From Luteibacter sp. UNC138MFCol5.1 (GTDB taxonomy: Bacteria; Pseudomonadota; Gammaproteobacteria; Xanthomonadales; Rhodanobacteraceae), in assembly GCF_900110505.1 (NCBI RefSeq), contig NZ_FODZ01000003.1:497975-561974 (forward strand): a stretch of DNA of 64,000 bases, given 5' to 3'. The notes under the pieces are model-generated. The model was not told the DNA's origin. It searched no databases and worked only from the letters and a program-made list of their open reading frames with translations. Numbering within the stretch: the stretch's first letter is position 1; each line of letters opens with the position of its first letter. Positions 20,883-31,243 of this stretch are shown here, piece after piece. The position numbers were made by a program, and so were the translations under genes.

Positions 20883-21425
20883 ATGCTCTTCGCCGTACCG
20901 CCCGTCGTCGTTCCGGAACCCGTCGTTCGGGAACACATCGCCTACTACGAGATCACCGGGTCGCGAGAAGAAGAACTCGTGAGGGAGATGAACCGTAAAG
21001 GTCCGACGAAGCCGGATGGAAGGTACTGGGCAATAACTGACGCAGGCGTGTCCTGGAGCTACGACGTCCGCCTGGCAGGCGGCACCTGCGTCCTGGTGAA
21101 GCCGAGCGTGCTCGTCACGATCGACATCACCCTTCCCTCGTGGAAACCACCCCTCGGTGTCGACGCGACGATCGTCGCGAAGTGGAACCGCATGCTCGAC
21201 GCGCTGAAGAAGCACGAGGACGAACACGCGCAGTTCAGCCGCGACACCGGCGACGCGCTCACCTCACTGATGCGCGAGCACGCATCGGACACGACCTGCG
21301 CGCGACTCGATGCGACGCTACGGGCACGCGGACGCGCGATCCTCGACGCGGAGAAAAAACGGAACGCCGAACTCGACGCCCGCACCGCGCACGGCAGCTC
21401 GGAAGGCGTGGGTATCGCGTGGTGA
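20883..21425 (+). CDS. DUF922-type putative zinc protease, start unclear
   Basis: The 180-residue protein from ATG 20883 matches the DUF922 pattern of predicted secreted metalloproteases: YYEITGSREEELVREMNRKGP, then DGRYWAITDAGVSWSYDV, and the metal-binding HEDEH (HExxH form, residues 111-115). Known relatives have an N-terminal export signal. Here the in-frame N-terminus (MLFAVPPVVVPEPV) is only weakly hydrophobic. A better signal-like stretch, MARRDAVAVLAHALLVHGIA, starts at 20807 in another frame. Either the gene has suffered a small frameshift at about 20,870, or it uses a start I cannot recognise. It stands alone. Confidence 0.7.
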   Translation: MLFAVPPVVVPEPVVREHIAYYEITGSREEELVREMNRKGPTKPDGRYWAITDAGVSWSYDVRLAGGTCVLVKPSVLVTIDITLPSWKPPLGVDATIVAKWNRMLDALKKHEDEHAQFSRDTGDALTSLMREHASDTTCARLDATLRARGRAILDAEKKRNAELDARTAHGSSEGVGIAW

Positions 21426-21521
21426 TCGTTAGCCTTCGTCGCCATGCGCCATGAGGCGACACCCCTCTCGCGAAAATGTCATACATTACGATTCCGGTCG
21501 ACAGCGAGAGGATCTTCCCGA

Positions 21522-23534
21522 ATGCGCGAGTCCCACCTTTCAGGCCGGCGCGGATTTCTCCGCGCATCCGTCATCGGCGCACTGACGCCGTGGTTGCCGG
21601 CAGCGGAGACCGTCGCACCATCGAAACCTCCCGCCGCAGCGACATTCCCACGGCCACCTCTCGCACCGCAACCATTCCAGCTGCTTCCCGCCGGATCGAT
21701 TCGGCCGTCCGGATGGCTGCGCCGCCAACTGGACATCCAGGCGTCCGGACTTGGCGGCCGCGTCGATGAGACATGGCCGGATCTTGGCCCTCGAAGTGGC
21801 TGGCTTGGTGGCGACGGCGAGGCGTGGGAGCGCGGTCCGTATTTTCTCGACGGCCTGTTGCCGCTCGCCTGGCAGCTCGACTCGCCGACGCTGAAGGCGA
21901 AGGCGCAGCGGTTCATCGACTGGACGCTCGAGAACCCCTGGCCGAACGGCATGTTCGGCCCGAAGAGCAACGACGACTGGTGGCCGCGCATGGTGATGCT
22001 CAAGGTGCTCGCGCAGTACCAGGAGCTGACCGGCGACGCGCGCGTGGTGCCGTTCATGACGCGCTACTTCCACTACCAGCTGAGCGCCCTGCCCGACCGC
22101 CCGTTGCGCGACTGGGGCCGCATGCGCTGGCAGGACGAGGTGGCCGTGATCGTCTGGCTCCACTCGCGCACCCAGGATCCGAAGCTGCTGGAGCTGGCGG
22201 CGTTGCTGAAAAGGCAAGGCTACGACTGGCAGGCCATGTTCGCGGACTTCCCCTTCCGCGAGAAGACCGACGCGAGCGTGGTCGAGGCGAAGGGCGGCAA
22301 GAACGCTTTCATGGAAGACGACGGGCTTCAGGTGCACGGCGTCAACGTCGCGCAGGCGCTCAAGGCTTCGGCGGTGTGGTCGCTGATATCGCGCAACGCG
22401 GGCGACCGATCCGCCGTACGCCACCAGCTCGCGCAGCTCGACCGGTACCACGGTCTCGCCAACGGCATGTTCTCGGCCGACGAGCATCTCGCCGGGCGCA
22501 GCCCGTCGCAGGGTGTGGAACTGTGCGCCGTCGTGGAAGCCATGTATTCGCTCGAAGTCGCGCTCGCGATCACGGGCGACGCCACGCTGGGCGATCGCAT
22601 CGAGCGCATCGCCTACAACGCGTTGCCGGGCGCGTTCACCGACGACATGTGGGCACACCAGTACGACCAGCAGCCGAACCAGGTGGAATGCAGCCTGCAC
22701 AAACGTCCGTGGACGACGAACGGGCCGGAAGCGAACCTGTTCGGCCTCGATCCGCATTTCGGTTGCTGCACGGCGAATTTCCACCAGGGCTGGCCCAAGC
22801 TGACGGCGAGCTTATGGATGGCCAGCGCCGACGGCGGCCTCGCGGCGGCGCTGTATGCGCCCTGTCGCGTAAGCACCACGGTGCGCGGCGTTCCGGTCGA
22901 CATCGACGAAGACACCGACTATCCCTTCCGCGACGACATCGCCGTGACGCTGCGCCCCGCATCGCCGGTGGCGTTTCCGGTTCGCCTGCGCATACCGGCG
23001 TGGTGCCGCTCGCCATCCGTGCGGATCAACGGCGAAGCCGTGAAGACGGCACCGGTCGATGGCTTCGTCACGGTGGACCGCCAGTGGAAAGCGGGCGACA
23101 CGATCCAGCTATCGTTCCCCGCCGAGGTCGTGGCCGAGACGGGATTCAACGAATCCGTGAGCTTCAGCCGTGGCCCGCTGGTGTTCTCGTTGCCGATCGG
23201 CGAAGCGTGGGTGAAGTGGCGCAAGCGCGGCCTGACCAACGACTGGCAGGTGTATCCGACGTCGTCATGGAACTACGGCGTGCTGCCCGGAGCGACGATG
23301 GAGCGCCATCCGATCGGCGAACGCCCCTTCGCTGGCGTGACCGCGGCGATGACGCTCAACGTGCGCGGGCGACTCGTGGCGTGGAAGGCGGAAGAGGGCG
23401 CCGCCGACCCGGTGCCGGCGAAAGTAATCGCCGAGGGCGACCCCCTCACGACGCTTCGGCTCGTGCCGTACGCGGGCGCCAAGCTGCGCATCACGTCGTT
23501 CCCGGCGCTCAAAGCCGACAGCCCGGCCGGCTGA
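21522..23534 (+). CDS. Tat-exported GH127/DUF1680-type glycoside hydrolase (putative beta-L-arabinofuranosidase)
   Basis: A 670-residue protein with a twin-arginine signal (GRRGFLRASV, residues 9-18), so it is exported folded. The body follows the DUF1680/GH127 plan: an alpha/alpha-barrel with EDDGLQVHGVNVAQALK, QGVELCAVVEAMYS and LFGLDPHFGCCTANFHQGWPK, then beta-sandwich domains. In GH127 enzymes the nucleophile is a Cys in a Glu-Cys3-Zn site. The paired Cys of FGCCTAN and the Glu/Cys of GVELC here fit that arrangement. The expected substrate is L-arabinofuranoside-containing plant glycans, which fits a plant- or soil-associated life. ATG 21522 is chosen because it places the Tat motif at the correct distance. 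Confidence 0.82.
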   Translation: MRESHLSGRRGFLRASVIGALTPWLPAAETVAPSKPPAAATFPRPPLAPQPFQLLPAGSIRPSGWLRRQLDIQASGLGGRVDETWPDLGPRSGWLGGDGEAWERGPYFLDGLLPLAWQLDSPTLKAKAQRFIDWTLENPWPNGMFGPKSNDDWWPRMVMLKVLAQYQELTGDARVVPFMTRYFHYQLSALPDRPLRDWGRMRWQDEVAVIVWLHSRTQDPKLLELAALLKRQGYDWQAMFADFPFREKTDASVVEAKGGKNAFMEDDGLQVHGVNVAQALKASAVWSLISRNAGDRSAVRHQLAQLDRYHGLANGMFSADEHLAGRSPSQGVELCAVVEAMYSLEVALAITGDATLGDRIERIAYNALPGAFTDDMWAHQYDQQPNQVECSLHKRPWTTNGPEANLFGLDPHFGCCTANFHQGWPKLTASLWMASADGGLAAALYAPCRVSTTVRGVPVDIDEDTDYPFRDDIAVTLRPASPVAFPVRLRIPAWCRSPSVRINGEAVKTAPVDGFVTVDRQWKAGDTIQLSFPAEVVAETGFNESVSFSRGPLVFSLPIGEAWVKWRKRGLTNDWQVYPTSSWNYGVLPGATMERHPIGERPFAGVTAAMTLNVRGRLVAWKAEEGAADPVPAKVIAEGDPLTTLRLVPYAGAKLRITSFPALKADSPAG

Positions 23535-23553
23535 CAAGCCTACGCTCCGCCCA

Positions 23554-23583
23554 CAAAAAAGCCCTGATAAACAGGGCTTTTTG
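23554..23583. terminator. Bidirectional terminator between GH127 gene and tRNA-Ser
   Basis: AAAAAGCCCTG and CAGGGCTTTTT form an 11-bp stem around ATAAA, with A-runs on one side and T-runs on the other. It can end transcription of both the glycosidase gene (plus strand) and the tRNA-Ser gene (minus strand). Confidence 0.88.
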
Positions 23584-23588
23584 CAAAC

Positions 23589-23681
23589 TGGCGGAGAGTG
23601 AGGGATTCGAACCCTCGATAAGGCTTTTGACCCTATACTCCCTTAGCAGGGGAGCCCCTTCGGCCTCTCGGGCAACTCTCC
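23589..23681 (-). tRNA. tRNA-Ser (anticodon GCT)
   Basis: A 93-nt class II tRNA with a long variable arm and an encoded CCA. The acceptor stem GGAGAGT pairs with ACTCTCC. The anticodon arm CTCCC-CTGCTAA-GGGAG gives anticodon GCT, and the T arm is GAGGGTTCGAATCCCTC. It follows csrA in the same direction, as in other xanthomonads. Confidence 0.95.
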
Positions 23682-23752
23682 GGATCGTTCGTCGAGGTAG
23701 GCACCTTAACGAGCCAGCAAGGATACTTGGCCTTGCACGGCCCGACAAGTCT

Positions 23753-23947
23753 TTAGTTCTCGTCCCCGGAGTGGCCGGTATCGCCCTCGTTCTTGATGCG
23801 CTGGTAGATTTCCTCGCGATGCACAGCGACGTCCTTCGGCGCATTGATGCCGATGCGCACCTGGTTACCCTTGACACCCAGAACGGTAACGGTCACCTCG
23901 TCGCCGATCATCAGGGTTTCACCGACCCGGCGGGTCAGAATCAGCAT
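23753..23947 (-). CDS. csrA: Carbon storage regulator CsrA/RsmA
   Basis: A 64-residue RNA-binding dimer that grips GGA motifs in hairpin loops, usually blocking translation. The sequence [16 protein letters not shown], Leu4 and Arg44 in the AVHREEIY segment are all conserved. A GGAG ribosome site lies 8 nt upstream of the ATG. In Xanthomonas citri CsrA is known to restrain the bactericidal type IV secretion system through the virB7 leader. Both virB7 leaders in this window contain a matching GGA site, so this gene is a plausible regulator of the secretion locus 6 kb away. Confidence 0.97.
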   Translation of the reverse strand: MLILTRRVGETLMIGDEVTVTVLGVKGNQVRIGINAPKDVAVHREEIYQRIKNEGDTGHSGDEN

Positions 23948-24252
23948 GATTGATACTCCATAAAATCAGGTATTGGCTTCCCCACCAACGACAACCTCAC
24001 CCCGAGTGCTTGCCGTCAATGGATCGACGTTTCGACCATCGAAGGCCGAACTGCCTTCCCCGGCTCTAGTTGTGTGTGTGTCGCTGACCAGCTGTCCTGC
24101 CATCGCGATCCGATGGATCGATGTCGACGGATGCATTTCGACATTCGGATCATACTAGCCGAGCCAAAGCGGGGGACGCAACGCACATGGCCGCTAATGC
24201 GTGCACCGGAACGCCTTTACGGCAACCCGGCGCACCCCCGGCCATCTGCCGT
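23948..24252. other. Intergenic region upstream of csrA (after alaS)
   Basis: A 305-bp gap between the 3' end of alaS and the start of csrA, both on the minus strand. It must hold the csrA promoter. I see a TTGACG hexamer (minus strand, in the segment 24,005-24,015) but no convincing -10 partner. A (GT) run at about 24,071-24,080 is the only simple repeat. No gene is supported here. Confidence 0.5.
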
Positions 24253-26886
24253 TCAGCGCAGGCGCGCCTCCACCCAGGCGGGGATACCCGCGAGGATGCC
24301 GGGCAGCGCGGGACTGTCGACACCGCCGCCCTGCGCCATGTCCGGACGACCGCCGCCCTTGCCTTCGATCCGCGAGGCGACCTCGGCCACCAGATCGCCG
24401 GCCTTGACCCGGCCCAATGCCGAGCCGCCGACTCCCGCCACGAGCGACACCCGTCCGTCCACGGCGCCGGCCAGCACGATCGCGCTGTCGCCGAGCTGCT
24501 GCTTGAGGACATCCATGCTGTCGCGCAGCGACTTGGCGTCGAGGCCTTCAAGCCGCGCGGCGACGACCTTGATGCCGTTCACGTCCACGGCCGACGCCGC
24601 GAGGTCCGCCGAGGCCGAGCTGGCGGCCCGGGATTTGTAGGATTCGATCTCGCGTTCGAGTTTCTTCTGCTTGTCGAACAGCTGTCGCAGCTTCTCGACG
24701 ACATCGTCACCCTGCGCGGCCAGGAGGCCGGAGACTTCGGCGAGGATGCGCTCCTCGTCGGCCACGCGCGCGATCGCGCCGGCGCCGGTGACGGCCTCGA
24801 TGCGGCGAACGCCCGCGGCCACGCCGGACTCCGACACGATCTTGAACAGGCCGATATCGCCGGTGCGCGACACGTGCGTGCCGCCGCACAGCTCGGTGGA
24901 GAAGCCACCCATCTTCAGTACGCGCACTTCGGAGCCGTACTTCTCGCCGAACAGCGCGATCGCGCCGAAGTCGATCGCCTCGTCATAGCCCATGTGATGG
25001 ACTTCGGCGTCGTCGTTATGACGGATCTGATCGTTCACCATGCGCTCGATCTGCGCCAGTTCTTCCGGCGTGAGCGGCTTGAAATGCGAAAAATCGAAGC
25101 GCAGGCGCTCCGGCGCCACCAGCGAGCCCTTCTGGGCGACGTGATCGCCGAGCACCGTGCGCAGGGCGGCGTGCAGCAGGTGGGTCGCGGAGTGGTTCAG
25201 GACCGTGGCCTTGCGCTGGGCCGCATCCACCGACGCGGCCACGACGGCGCCGCGCAGGAGCGGCGCGGAGCCCTGCCACGAGCCGAAGTGGGCGAAGAAC
25301 GCGCCGCCGACCTTCTGCGTATCCGAGACGGCGAACACACCGGACGGATTGCTGAGCATGCCGGTATCGCCGACCTGGCCACCGGACTCGGCGTAGAACG
25401 GCGTGCGGTCGAGCAGCACGAACGCGTCCTCGCCCTCGGAAAGGGACTCGACCGCCTTGCCGTCGCGGACGATGGCAACGACCTTCGCGTCGGCGAGGTC
25501 GAGGTCGTCGTAGCCCGTGAAGATCGTCGGCGCCACGGCGCTGGCGACCTCGGCCGGCAGCTGGGCCTTGGTGCCGAAGTTGCTGGCCGCGCGCGCGCGG
25601 GCGCGCTGCTCGCCCATGGCGCGCTCGAAGCCTTCCATGTCGACGCTCATGTCGCGCTCGCGCGCAATGTCGGCGGTGAGATCGACCGGAAATCCGTAGG
25701 TGTCGTACAGGCGGAACGCGTCCGCACCGGGGATGATCTGGCCCGACTTCGCCGCGATGTCGTCGAACAGGCGCATGCCGTGCTCGAGCGTCTCGCCGAA
25801 ACGGTCTTCCTCGGTCTTCAGCGCCTGCTCCACGAAGGCGCGCTTTGCCGCGATCTCGGGATAGGCCTCGCCCATCTCCTCCACCAGCGGCGCGACCATC
25901 TTCCAGAAGAAATCGCCGCGCACGCCCAGCATCCATCCGTGGCGCAGCGCGCGACGGATGATGCGACGGAGCACGTAGCCGCGCCCCTCGTTCGAAGGCA
26001 GCACACCGTCGACGATGAGGAACGAGCAGGCGCGGATGTGATCGGCGATGACGCGCAACGACTTGTTCGAGAGATCGGCCGTGTTCGTCAGCCGGCCCGC
26101 TTCGCGGATCAGGTGGGCGAACAGGTCGATTTCGTAGTTCGAGTGCACCTGCTGCAGCACGGCCGCCAGACGCTCCAGGCCCATGCCGGTGTCGACGCAC
26201 GGCGCGGGCAGCGGCGTCAGCGTGCCGTCCGGCGCGCGATCGAACTGCATGAAGACGAGGTTCCAGATCTCGATGTAGCGATCGCCATCCTCGTCGGGCG
26301 AGCCCGGGGGACCGCCGGCGACATCGGCGCCGTGATCGTAGAAGATCTCCGTGCACGGGCCGCAGGGACCGGTGTCGGCCATCTGCCAGAAGTTGTCGGA
26401 AGCGAACGGCGCACCCTTGTTGTCGCCGATGCGCACGATGCGCTCCGCCGGCACACCGACTTCCTTGTTCCAGATGTCGTAGGCCTCGTCATCGGTGTGA
26501 TAGACGGTGACCCACAGGCGCTCGGCAGGCAGCTTGTAGACGGCCGTGAGCAGTTCCCAGGCATAGCGGATGGCGTCGCGCTTGAAGTAGTCGCCGAACG
26601 ACCAGTTACCGAGCATCTCGAAGAACGTGTGATGCCGCGCCGTATAGCCGACGGCGTCGAGGTCGTTGTGCTTGCCGCCGGCACGCAGGCAGCGCTGGAC
26701 GTCGGCCGCGCGCACGTAACCCGGCTTCTCGCTGCCGAGGAAGACGTTCTTGAAGGGCACCATGCCCGAATTGGTGAACAGCAGCGTGGGGTCGTTCGAC
26801 GGCACCAGCGATGCCGAAGGCACGATGGTGTGGTCCTTGGAACGGAAGAAGTCGAGGAAGGTCGAACGGATTTCGGCGGTTTTCAT
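24253..26886 (-). CDS. alaS: Alanyl-tRNA synthetase
   Basis: An 877-residue class II synthetase. The aminoacylation domain begins [14 protein letters not shown] and has [21 protein letters not shown]. The editing domain carries the zinc-binding [11 protein letters not shown] and [12 protein letters not shown] motifs, and a C-terminal oligomerisation (C-Ala) domain ends [14 protein letters not shown]. All parts are intact. The start at 26886 is preferred to an ATG 12 codons upstream because it matches the usual N-terminus. The order recA-recX-alaS-csrA is typical of gammaproteobacteria. Confidence 0.97.
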   Translation of the reverse strand: MKTAEIRSTFLDFFRSKDHTIVPSASLVPSNDPTLLFTNSGMVPFKNVFLGSEKPGYVRAADVQRCLRAGGKHNDLDAVGYTARHHTFFEMLGNWSFGDYFKRDAIRYAWELLTAVYKLPAERLWVTVYHTDDEAYDIWNKEVGVPAERIVRIGDNKGAPFASDNFWQMADTGPCGPCTEIFYDHGADVAGGPPGSPDEDGDRYIEIWNLVFMQFDRAPDGTLTPLPAPCVDTGMGLERLAAVLQQVHSNYEIDLFAHLIREAGRLTNTADLSNKSLRVIADHIRACSFLIVDGVLPSNEGRGYVLRRIIRRALRHGWMLGVRGDFFWKMVAPLVEEMGEAYPEIAAKRAFVEQALKTEEDRFGETLEHGMRLFDDIAAKSGQIIPGADAFRLYDTYGFPVDLTADIARERDMSVDMEGFERAMGEQRARARAASNFGTKAQLPAEVASAVAPTIFTGYDDLDLADAKVVAIVRDGKAVESLSEGEDAFVLLDRTPFYAESGGQVGDTGMLSNPSGVFAVSDTQKVGGAFFAHFGSWQGSAPLLRGAVVAASVDAAQRKATVLNHSATHLLHAALRTVLGDHVAQKGSLVAPERLRFDFSHFKPLTPEELAQIERMVNDQIRHNDDAEVHHMGYDEAIDFGAIALFGEKYGSEVRVLKMGGFSTELCGGTHVSRTGDIGLFKIVSESGVAAGVRRIEAVTGAGAIARVADEERILAEVSGLLAAQGDDVVEKLRQLFDKQKKLEREIESYKSRAASSASADLAASAVDVNGIKVVAARLEGLDAKSLRDSMDVLKQQLGDSAIVLAGAVDGRVSLVAGVGGSALGRVKAGDLVAEVASRIEGKGGGRPDMAQGGGVDSPALPGILAGIPAWVEARLR

Positions 26887-26954
26887 GAGCGATCGTGGCT
26901 TGGGAGCTGCGAGGTCGCGCAAGACGCTCCGTCCAGAATCAAGGCTCGCTGCCT

Positions 26955-27447
26955 TCAGTCGTCGTCGGCGTCTTCCGCATCGGCGTGGGTAAGAACACGT
27001 ACTGTGGCGGCGGCGAAGCCGCGACGCAAGAGGAATTGAGCCCGTCGAGCCCGCTCGGCGGGGTCGGCGGAGGGGCCGCCATACCGTCGGCGCAGCTGAT
27101 TGGCCGCCAGATCGTGCCAGTCGACGCCGGCCGATTCGATCAGTTCGCGGACCGCGGCGTCACCGATACCCTGGCTGCGCAGCTCCGCGCGGATGCGGGC
27201 CGGTCCATAACCCTGCCCTACCCGGCTGCGGACGAGCGCTTCGGCGAAGCGCCTGTCGTCCTGATAGCCCTGGTCGCCCAGGCGCTCGACGGCGGCCGTC
27301 GTTTCTTCACGCGCGAAACCGCCGCGCTCGAGCTTCTGCTTGAGTTCGCGGCGGGAGTGTTCGCGTCGCGCCAGAAGCCCCAGCGCCTTGTCGTAGGCCG
27401 TGCGGGTCGGGCGATCGGCCTTGCCGTCGCCCTTCCCCGTGCCCTTA

Positions 27448-27461
<14 letters not shown>
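26955..27461 (-). CDS. recX: RecA regulatory protein RecX
   Basis: A 168-residue all-helical modulator that binds inside RecA filaments and limits their growth. The [22 protein letters not shown] opening (given as a landmark in two halves, [14 protein letters not shown] and RRELKQKL) and the repeated three-helix units with [21 protein letters not shown] are characteristic. It overlaps the 3' end of recA by 14 nt, so both are made from one transcript, and it has an acidic C-terminal tail. Confidence 0.95.
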
Positions 27462-28488
<1,027 letters not shown>

Positions 28489-28585
28489 CGTGGTTTCCGA
28501 TCTCGTGTGTAGGTAGGTATCTTGCCGCAGCGTGATCTCAGGGACTGCGATCCGCGACCGGCAAGTTTGCCACAGGCGGCCGGGT

Positions 28586-29095
28586 TCAGCCCTGCAGTTC
28601 GGCGGTCATTCCAGCAAGCGCGGCCGCCACCGTCTGCCGCCGGACCGCCTCGCGATCCCCGTCGAAATGGAACAGCTTCGCGTGGGCATAGCCCCCGCGC
28701 CGTTTCCAGCCGATCCAGACGGTGCCAACGGGCTTGTCCGCGGTACCGCCCGACGGCCCGGCGATCCCCGTGACAGCCACCGCCACGCCCGCCCCGTAGC
28801 GCGCCAGCGCGCCCGACACCATCTCGAGGACCGTCTCTTCGCTGACGGCACCCGTGCGCTCCAGCGTGCGCGGATTGACCCCGAGCAGGGACTCCTTCGC
28901 GCTATAGCTATAGGTGACCACGCCCGCCTCGAACCAGGCCGAACTGCCGGGAAGGTCCGTCAGCGTCTTCGCGATCCATCCGCCGGTGCACGACTCGGCC
29001 GTCGCGACCATGACGCGCCTTTCCTGCGCCGCCGCGGCCACATCTTTCGCGAGGGCGGTCAATTCGGCGTCGGACGGGGAGGTTTCGAGGGCCAT
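28586..29095 (-). CDS. pncC: Nicotinamide-nucleotide amidohydrolase (CinA C-terminal domain)
   Basis: A 169-residue stand-alone CinA-C domain enzyme that deamidates NMN in pyridine nucleotide recycling. The signature [18 protein letters not shown], with the catalytic Ser, and [21 protein letters not shown] are both present. The start at 29095 (MALETSPSD) has a clear AAGGAG 6 nt upstream. It lies just upstream of recA in the same direction, as in many gammaproteobacteria, and marks the last housekeeping gene before the secretion locus. Confidence 0.93.
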   Translation of the reverse strand: MALETSPSDAELTALAKDVAAAAQERRVMVATAESCTGGWIAKTLTDLPGSSAWFEAGVVTYSYSAKESLLGVNPRTLERTGAVSEETVLEMVSGALARYGAGVAVAVTGIAGPSGGTADKPVGTVWIGWKRRGGYAHAKLFHFDGDREAVRRQTVAAALAGMTAELQG

Positions 29096-29898
29096 GCGGG
29101 CTCCTTGGTAAAAGGCCACGTTCTACTCCCGGCTCCCCGCCTTGTCGATGCCGCAAGGGCTCGCCCCCGGCCCAACAAGGGTGCGCCCGCCGTTTACTCC
29201 CGCTTCCCACCTACCGAATCATCAGCCGCATCCTCTGCATCAGGCTGCCCGCGTTCAGGATCATACGAACCACGCAGTAAGGTCTTAGCGGCATCGACGG
29301 CCGTTTCCACGCCGCGCGAGAAGCCCCTCAGCCGGGTCGGACGCAAAATACAATGCTTTCGTGCGATCAATGCGATTCGAACGACACCGCGACGTGACAT
29401 AGAACGCCAGTGCTACATGTGACGACCGCCTACCGCCGCGTCTGACAGGGAGAACAAAGAAACCACTAGCCAAAGCTACTCAAGTCGTTTATCGTCCCGC
29501 CCCGCGCACTTCTCGGGTGCCAGGATCATAAGATTCGACACCCGATACGTGCCATGTCGCGGCCAGATGAGCCGATGACGATCGAACCGGAGGACGCGTG
29601 CCCGACCAAGCGCCGTCGCCCAACTACAGGATGTAGTAACGATGAAGCAGCAATCTCTCACCCCTGTCGCGGTGTCCGCCCCCCGCGCTGTCGGCTCTTC
29701 AAAGCAAGCCTATCGCTCTTTCCGGTCGAGACCGCCGGCAAGTTGCGCCCGGAGCCGCCTCTCCAGCGCCACCGCCTGACCGTCGCCGTATCCCGCGCCG
29801 ACCGGCGCGAACACTCGCTACCTCTGCCCGCGAGCCGCCTCCATCGGCAACGCGCTCGTGCGCGCCTGCAAACCACCACCCTGCCTATCGAGTCCGAC
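29096..29898. other. Long non-coding region and leader before T4SS operon 1
   Basis: About 800 bp between pncC and virB7-1 with no supportable gene. Short ORFs on both strands lack ribosome sites and recognisable products. The last 260-270 nt are likely the untranslated leader of the T4SS operon and contain the CsrA-type hairpin at 29,623-29,637. Several further GGA triplets (for example at 29,588-29,593) could be secondary sites. The 29,240-29,480 stretch is visibly poorer in GC than the housekeeping genes, marking the boundary of the accessory locus. Confidence 0.5.
29623..29637 (+). promoter_or_regulatory. CsrA-type binding hairpin in virB7-1 leader
   Basis: ACTACAGGATGTAGT is a perfect 6-bp inverted repeat presenting GGA in the loop, close to the CsrA consensus (RUACARGGAUGU with GGA in a hairpin loop). 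It lies about 260 nt upstream of the virB7 GTG, so any repression would act on leader structure or RNA stability rather than by covering the ribosome site. Confidence 0.6.
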
Positions 29899-30315
29899 GT
29901 GAAGAACTTCCCGCACCCGCTCCTGGCCCTGCTGCTCATTGCCACCCTTGCCGGCTGCGGCGCGCCCGGCCCGAAGGACTTCGGCGGACGCTGGCGTCCT
30001 ATGAATCGCTTCGACGACAAGGTTGTCGAGATGCCTCTGGAAGCACCTTATACGTACTACGTCGCGCCGATGGACGGCACGCTCAAGGCGCTCGTGACGC
30101 GCTGGACGAGCGATATCGGCATGAAGCTCGACTACCGCCTGCGGTCCGATTTCTCGCTGACGCGCCCGGCCGCGAAGGTGCGGACCACCGAACTACGCGA
30201 TGCCGCCGCGCAACTTACCGCCATCTACGCGGCGCAGGGCATCGTCGTGCGCATCGAGGGACCTTCGCTTCTCGTCGAGGCGGGTGCGGCGGATGCCGCG
30301 GCCGGCGCACCGTGA
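29899..30315 (+). CDS. virB7: VirB7 lipoprotein with N0 domain, T4SS operon 1
   Basis: A 138-residue outer-membrane lipoprotein (lipobox LAGC, Cys20). After the lipid anchor the DFGGRWRPMNRF motif binds VirB9. The rest, including PMDGTLKALVTRW and a beta-alpha-beta N0-like domain to about residue 128, is the extension typical of the Xanthomonas-type bacterial-killing T4SS. In that system VirB7, VirB9 and VirB10 form the outer-membrane core and N0 makes an outer ring. GTG 29899 is chosen because it puts the signal peptide at normal length; the ribosome site is weak. First gene of operon 1. Confidence 0.9.
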   Translation: MKNFPHPLLALLLIATLAGCGAPGPKDFGGRWRPMNRFDDKVVEMPLEAPYTYYVAPMDGTLKALVTRWTSDIGMKLDYRLRSDFSLTRPAAKVRTTELRDAAAQLTAIYAAQGIVVRIEGPSLLVEAGAADAAAGAP

Positions 30316-30325
30316 GCGCACGTCG

Positions 30326-31243
30326 ATGCTGAAGAAGCGCAACATCGAAAAGATAGCCCAGGCCGTCACCGCGGGCGTGAACTACGAGATTACGCTCGCC
30401 GACGTCGCGCGACGCAGCGAACGACGCGCCTGGACCGTCGCCATGGCCGCGCTGTGCGTCGCGCTCGTGCTTGCCGGCGGTTACATCGCCGTCCTGCCGT
30501 TGAAGGAGACCGTACCGTTCCTCGTCGTGTCCGATCCTTTTTCGGGCACCAGTACGCTCGCGCGCCTGACCGACGACCTGGTCGACCGGAAGATCACCGC
30601 AAGTGAAGCGGTCAATCGCAGCAACGTCGCGCATTTCGTCCTCGCGCGCGAGTCGTACGATCTCGCGCTGACGAACCTGCGGGATTGGCCGACGGTCCTC
30701 ACCATGGCATCGCCCGAGGTCGCGCAGCCTTACATGGCTCTGCACGCGACCAGCAACGAGGCGAGTCCGTATCGGCAATATGGCAAGACGAGTGCGATCC
30801 GTGTACGGATTCTCAGCATCGTCCTCGTCGGCGACCCCGGACGGACGCCCAAGGGCGCGACGGTCCGCTTCCAGCGCACGGTATACGACAAGACGAGCGG
30901 TGCCACCTACCCGCTCGACAGCAAGATCGCGACGATCGCGTTCGTCTACAAGCCGCATCTGCGCATGGACGACCGGAACCGGATCGAGAATCCGCTCGGT
31001 TTCCAGGTCACGAGCTATCGCGTCGACAACGACTACGGCTCGGCGCCGCCCGCCGAAGTCGCATCCGCCAGGCCCCGTGCTGACGCGACGTCGGAAGACC
31101 TCCTGACCGACGACGGCATCCCGCCCGCCCCGCTGGCCGCCGAGGCCGATGACAGCACCACCGAGCGCGCCACCCAACCATCTCGACCGACTTCTCCGAC
31201 ATCCGCCAAACGCGGCAACGCCAATGGAGGGCGCACCCGATGA
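30326..31243 (+). CDS. virB8: VirB8 inner-membrane component, operon 1
   Basis: A 305-residue bitopic protein: cytoplasmic N-terminus, one membrane helix at about residues 35-57, and a periplasmic NTF2-like domain with ARESYDLALTNLRDW and the PLDSKIATIAF and NPLGFQVTSYRVD strands of VirB8. The C-terminal 60 residues after YRVDNDYG are a Pro/Ala/Thr-rich linker absent from classical VirB8. It belongs to the inner-membrane complex and arches of the T4SS. Overlaps virB9 by 4 nt (ATGA). Confidence 0.93.
   Translation: MLKKRNIEKIAQAVTAGVNYEITLADVARRSERRAWTVAMAALCVALVLAGGYIAVLPLKETVPFLVVSDPFSGTSTLARLTDDLVDRKITASEAVNRSNVAHFVLARESYDLALTNLRDWPTVLTMASPEVAQPYMALHATSNEASPYRQYGKTSAIRVRILSIVLVGDPGRTPKGATVRFQRTVYDKTSGATYPLDSKIATIAFVYKPHLRMDDRNRIENPLGFQVTSYRVDNDYGSAPPAEVASARPRADATSEDLLTDDGIPPAPLAAEADDSTTERATQPSRPTSPTSAKRGNANGGRTR

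Noticed and set aside
23948-24252. Possible small RNA upstream of csrA
   Set aside because: No terminator hairpin and no repeated GGA array of the RsmY/Z or CsrB type was found.
24121-27039. 972-codon open frame antisense to alaS
   Set aside because: Complement of a complete, motif-perfect alanyl-tRNA synthetase. Composition is that of a frame shadow.
28489-28585. LexA operator upstream of recA
   Set aside because: No convincing match to CTG-N10-CAG or to the xanthomonad TTAGTA-type palindrome could be placed.
29194-29400. 68-codon minus-strand frame between pncC and virB7-1
   Set aside because: No ribosome site, no similarity recognised, and it lies in a composition-changed non-coding stretch.
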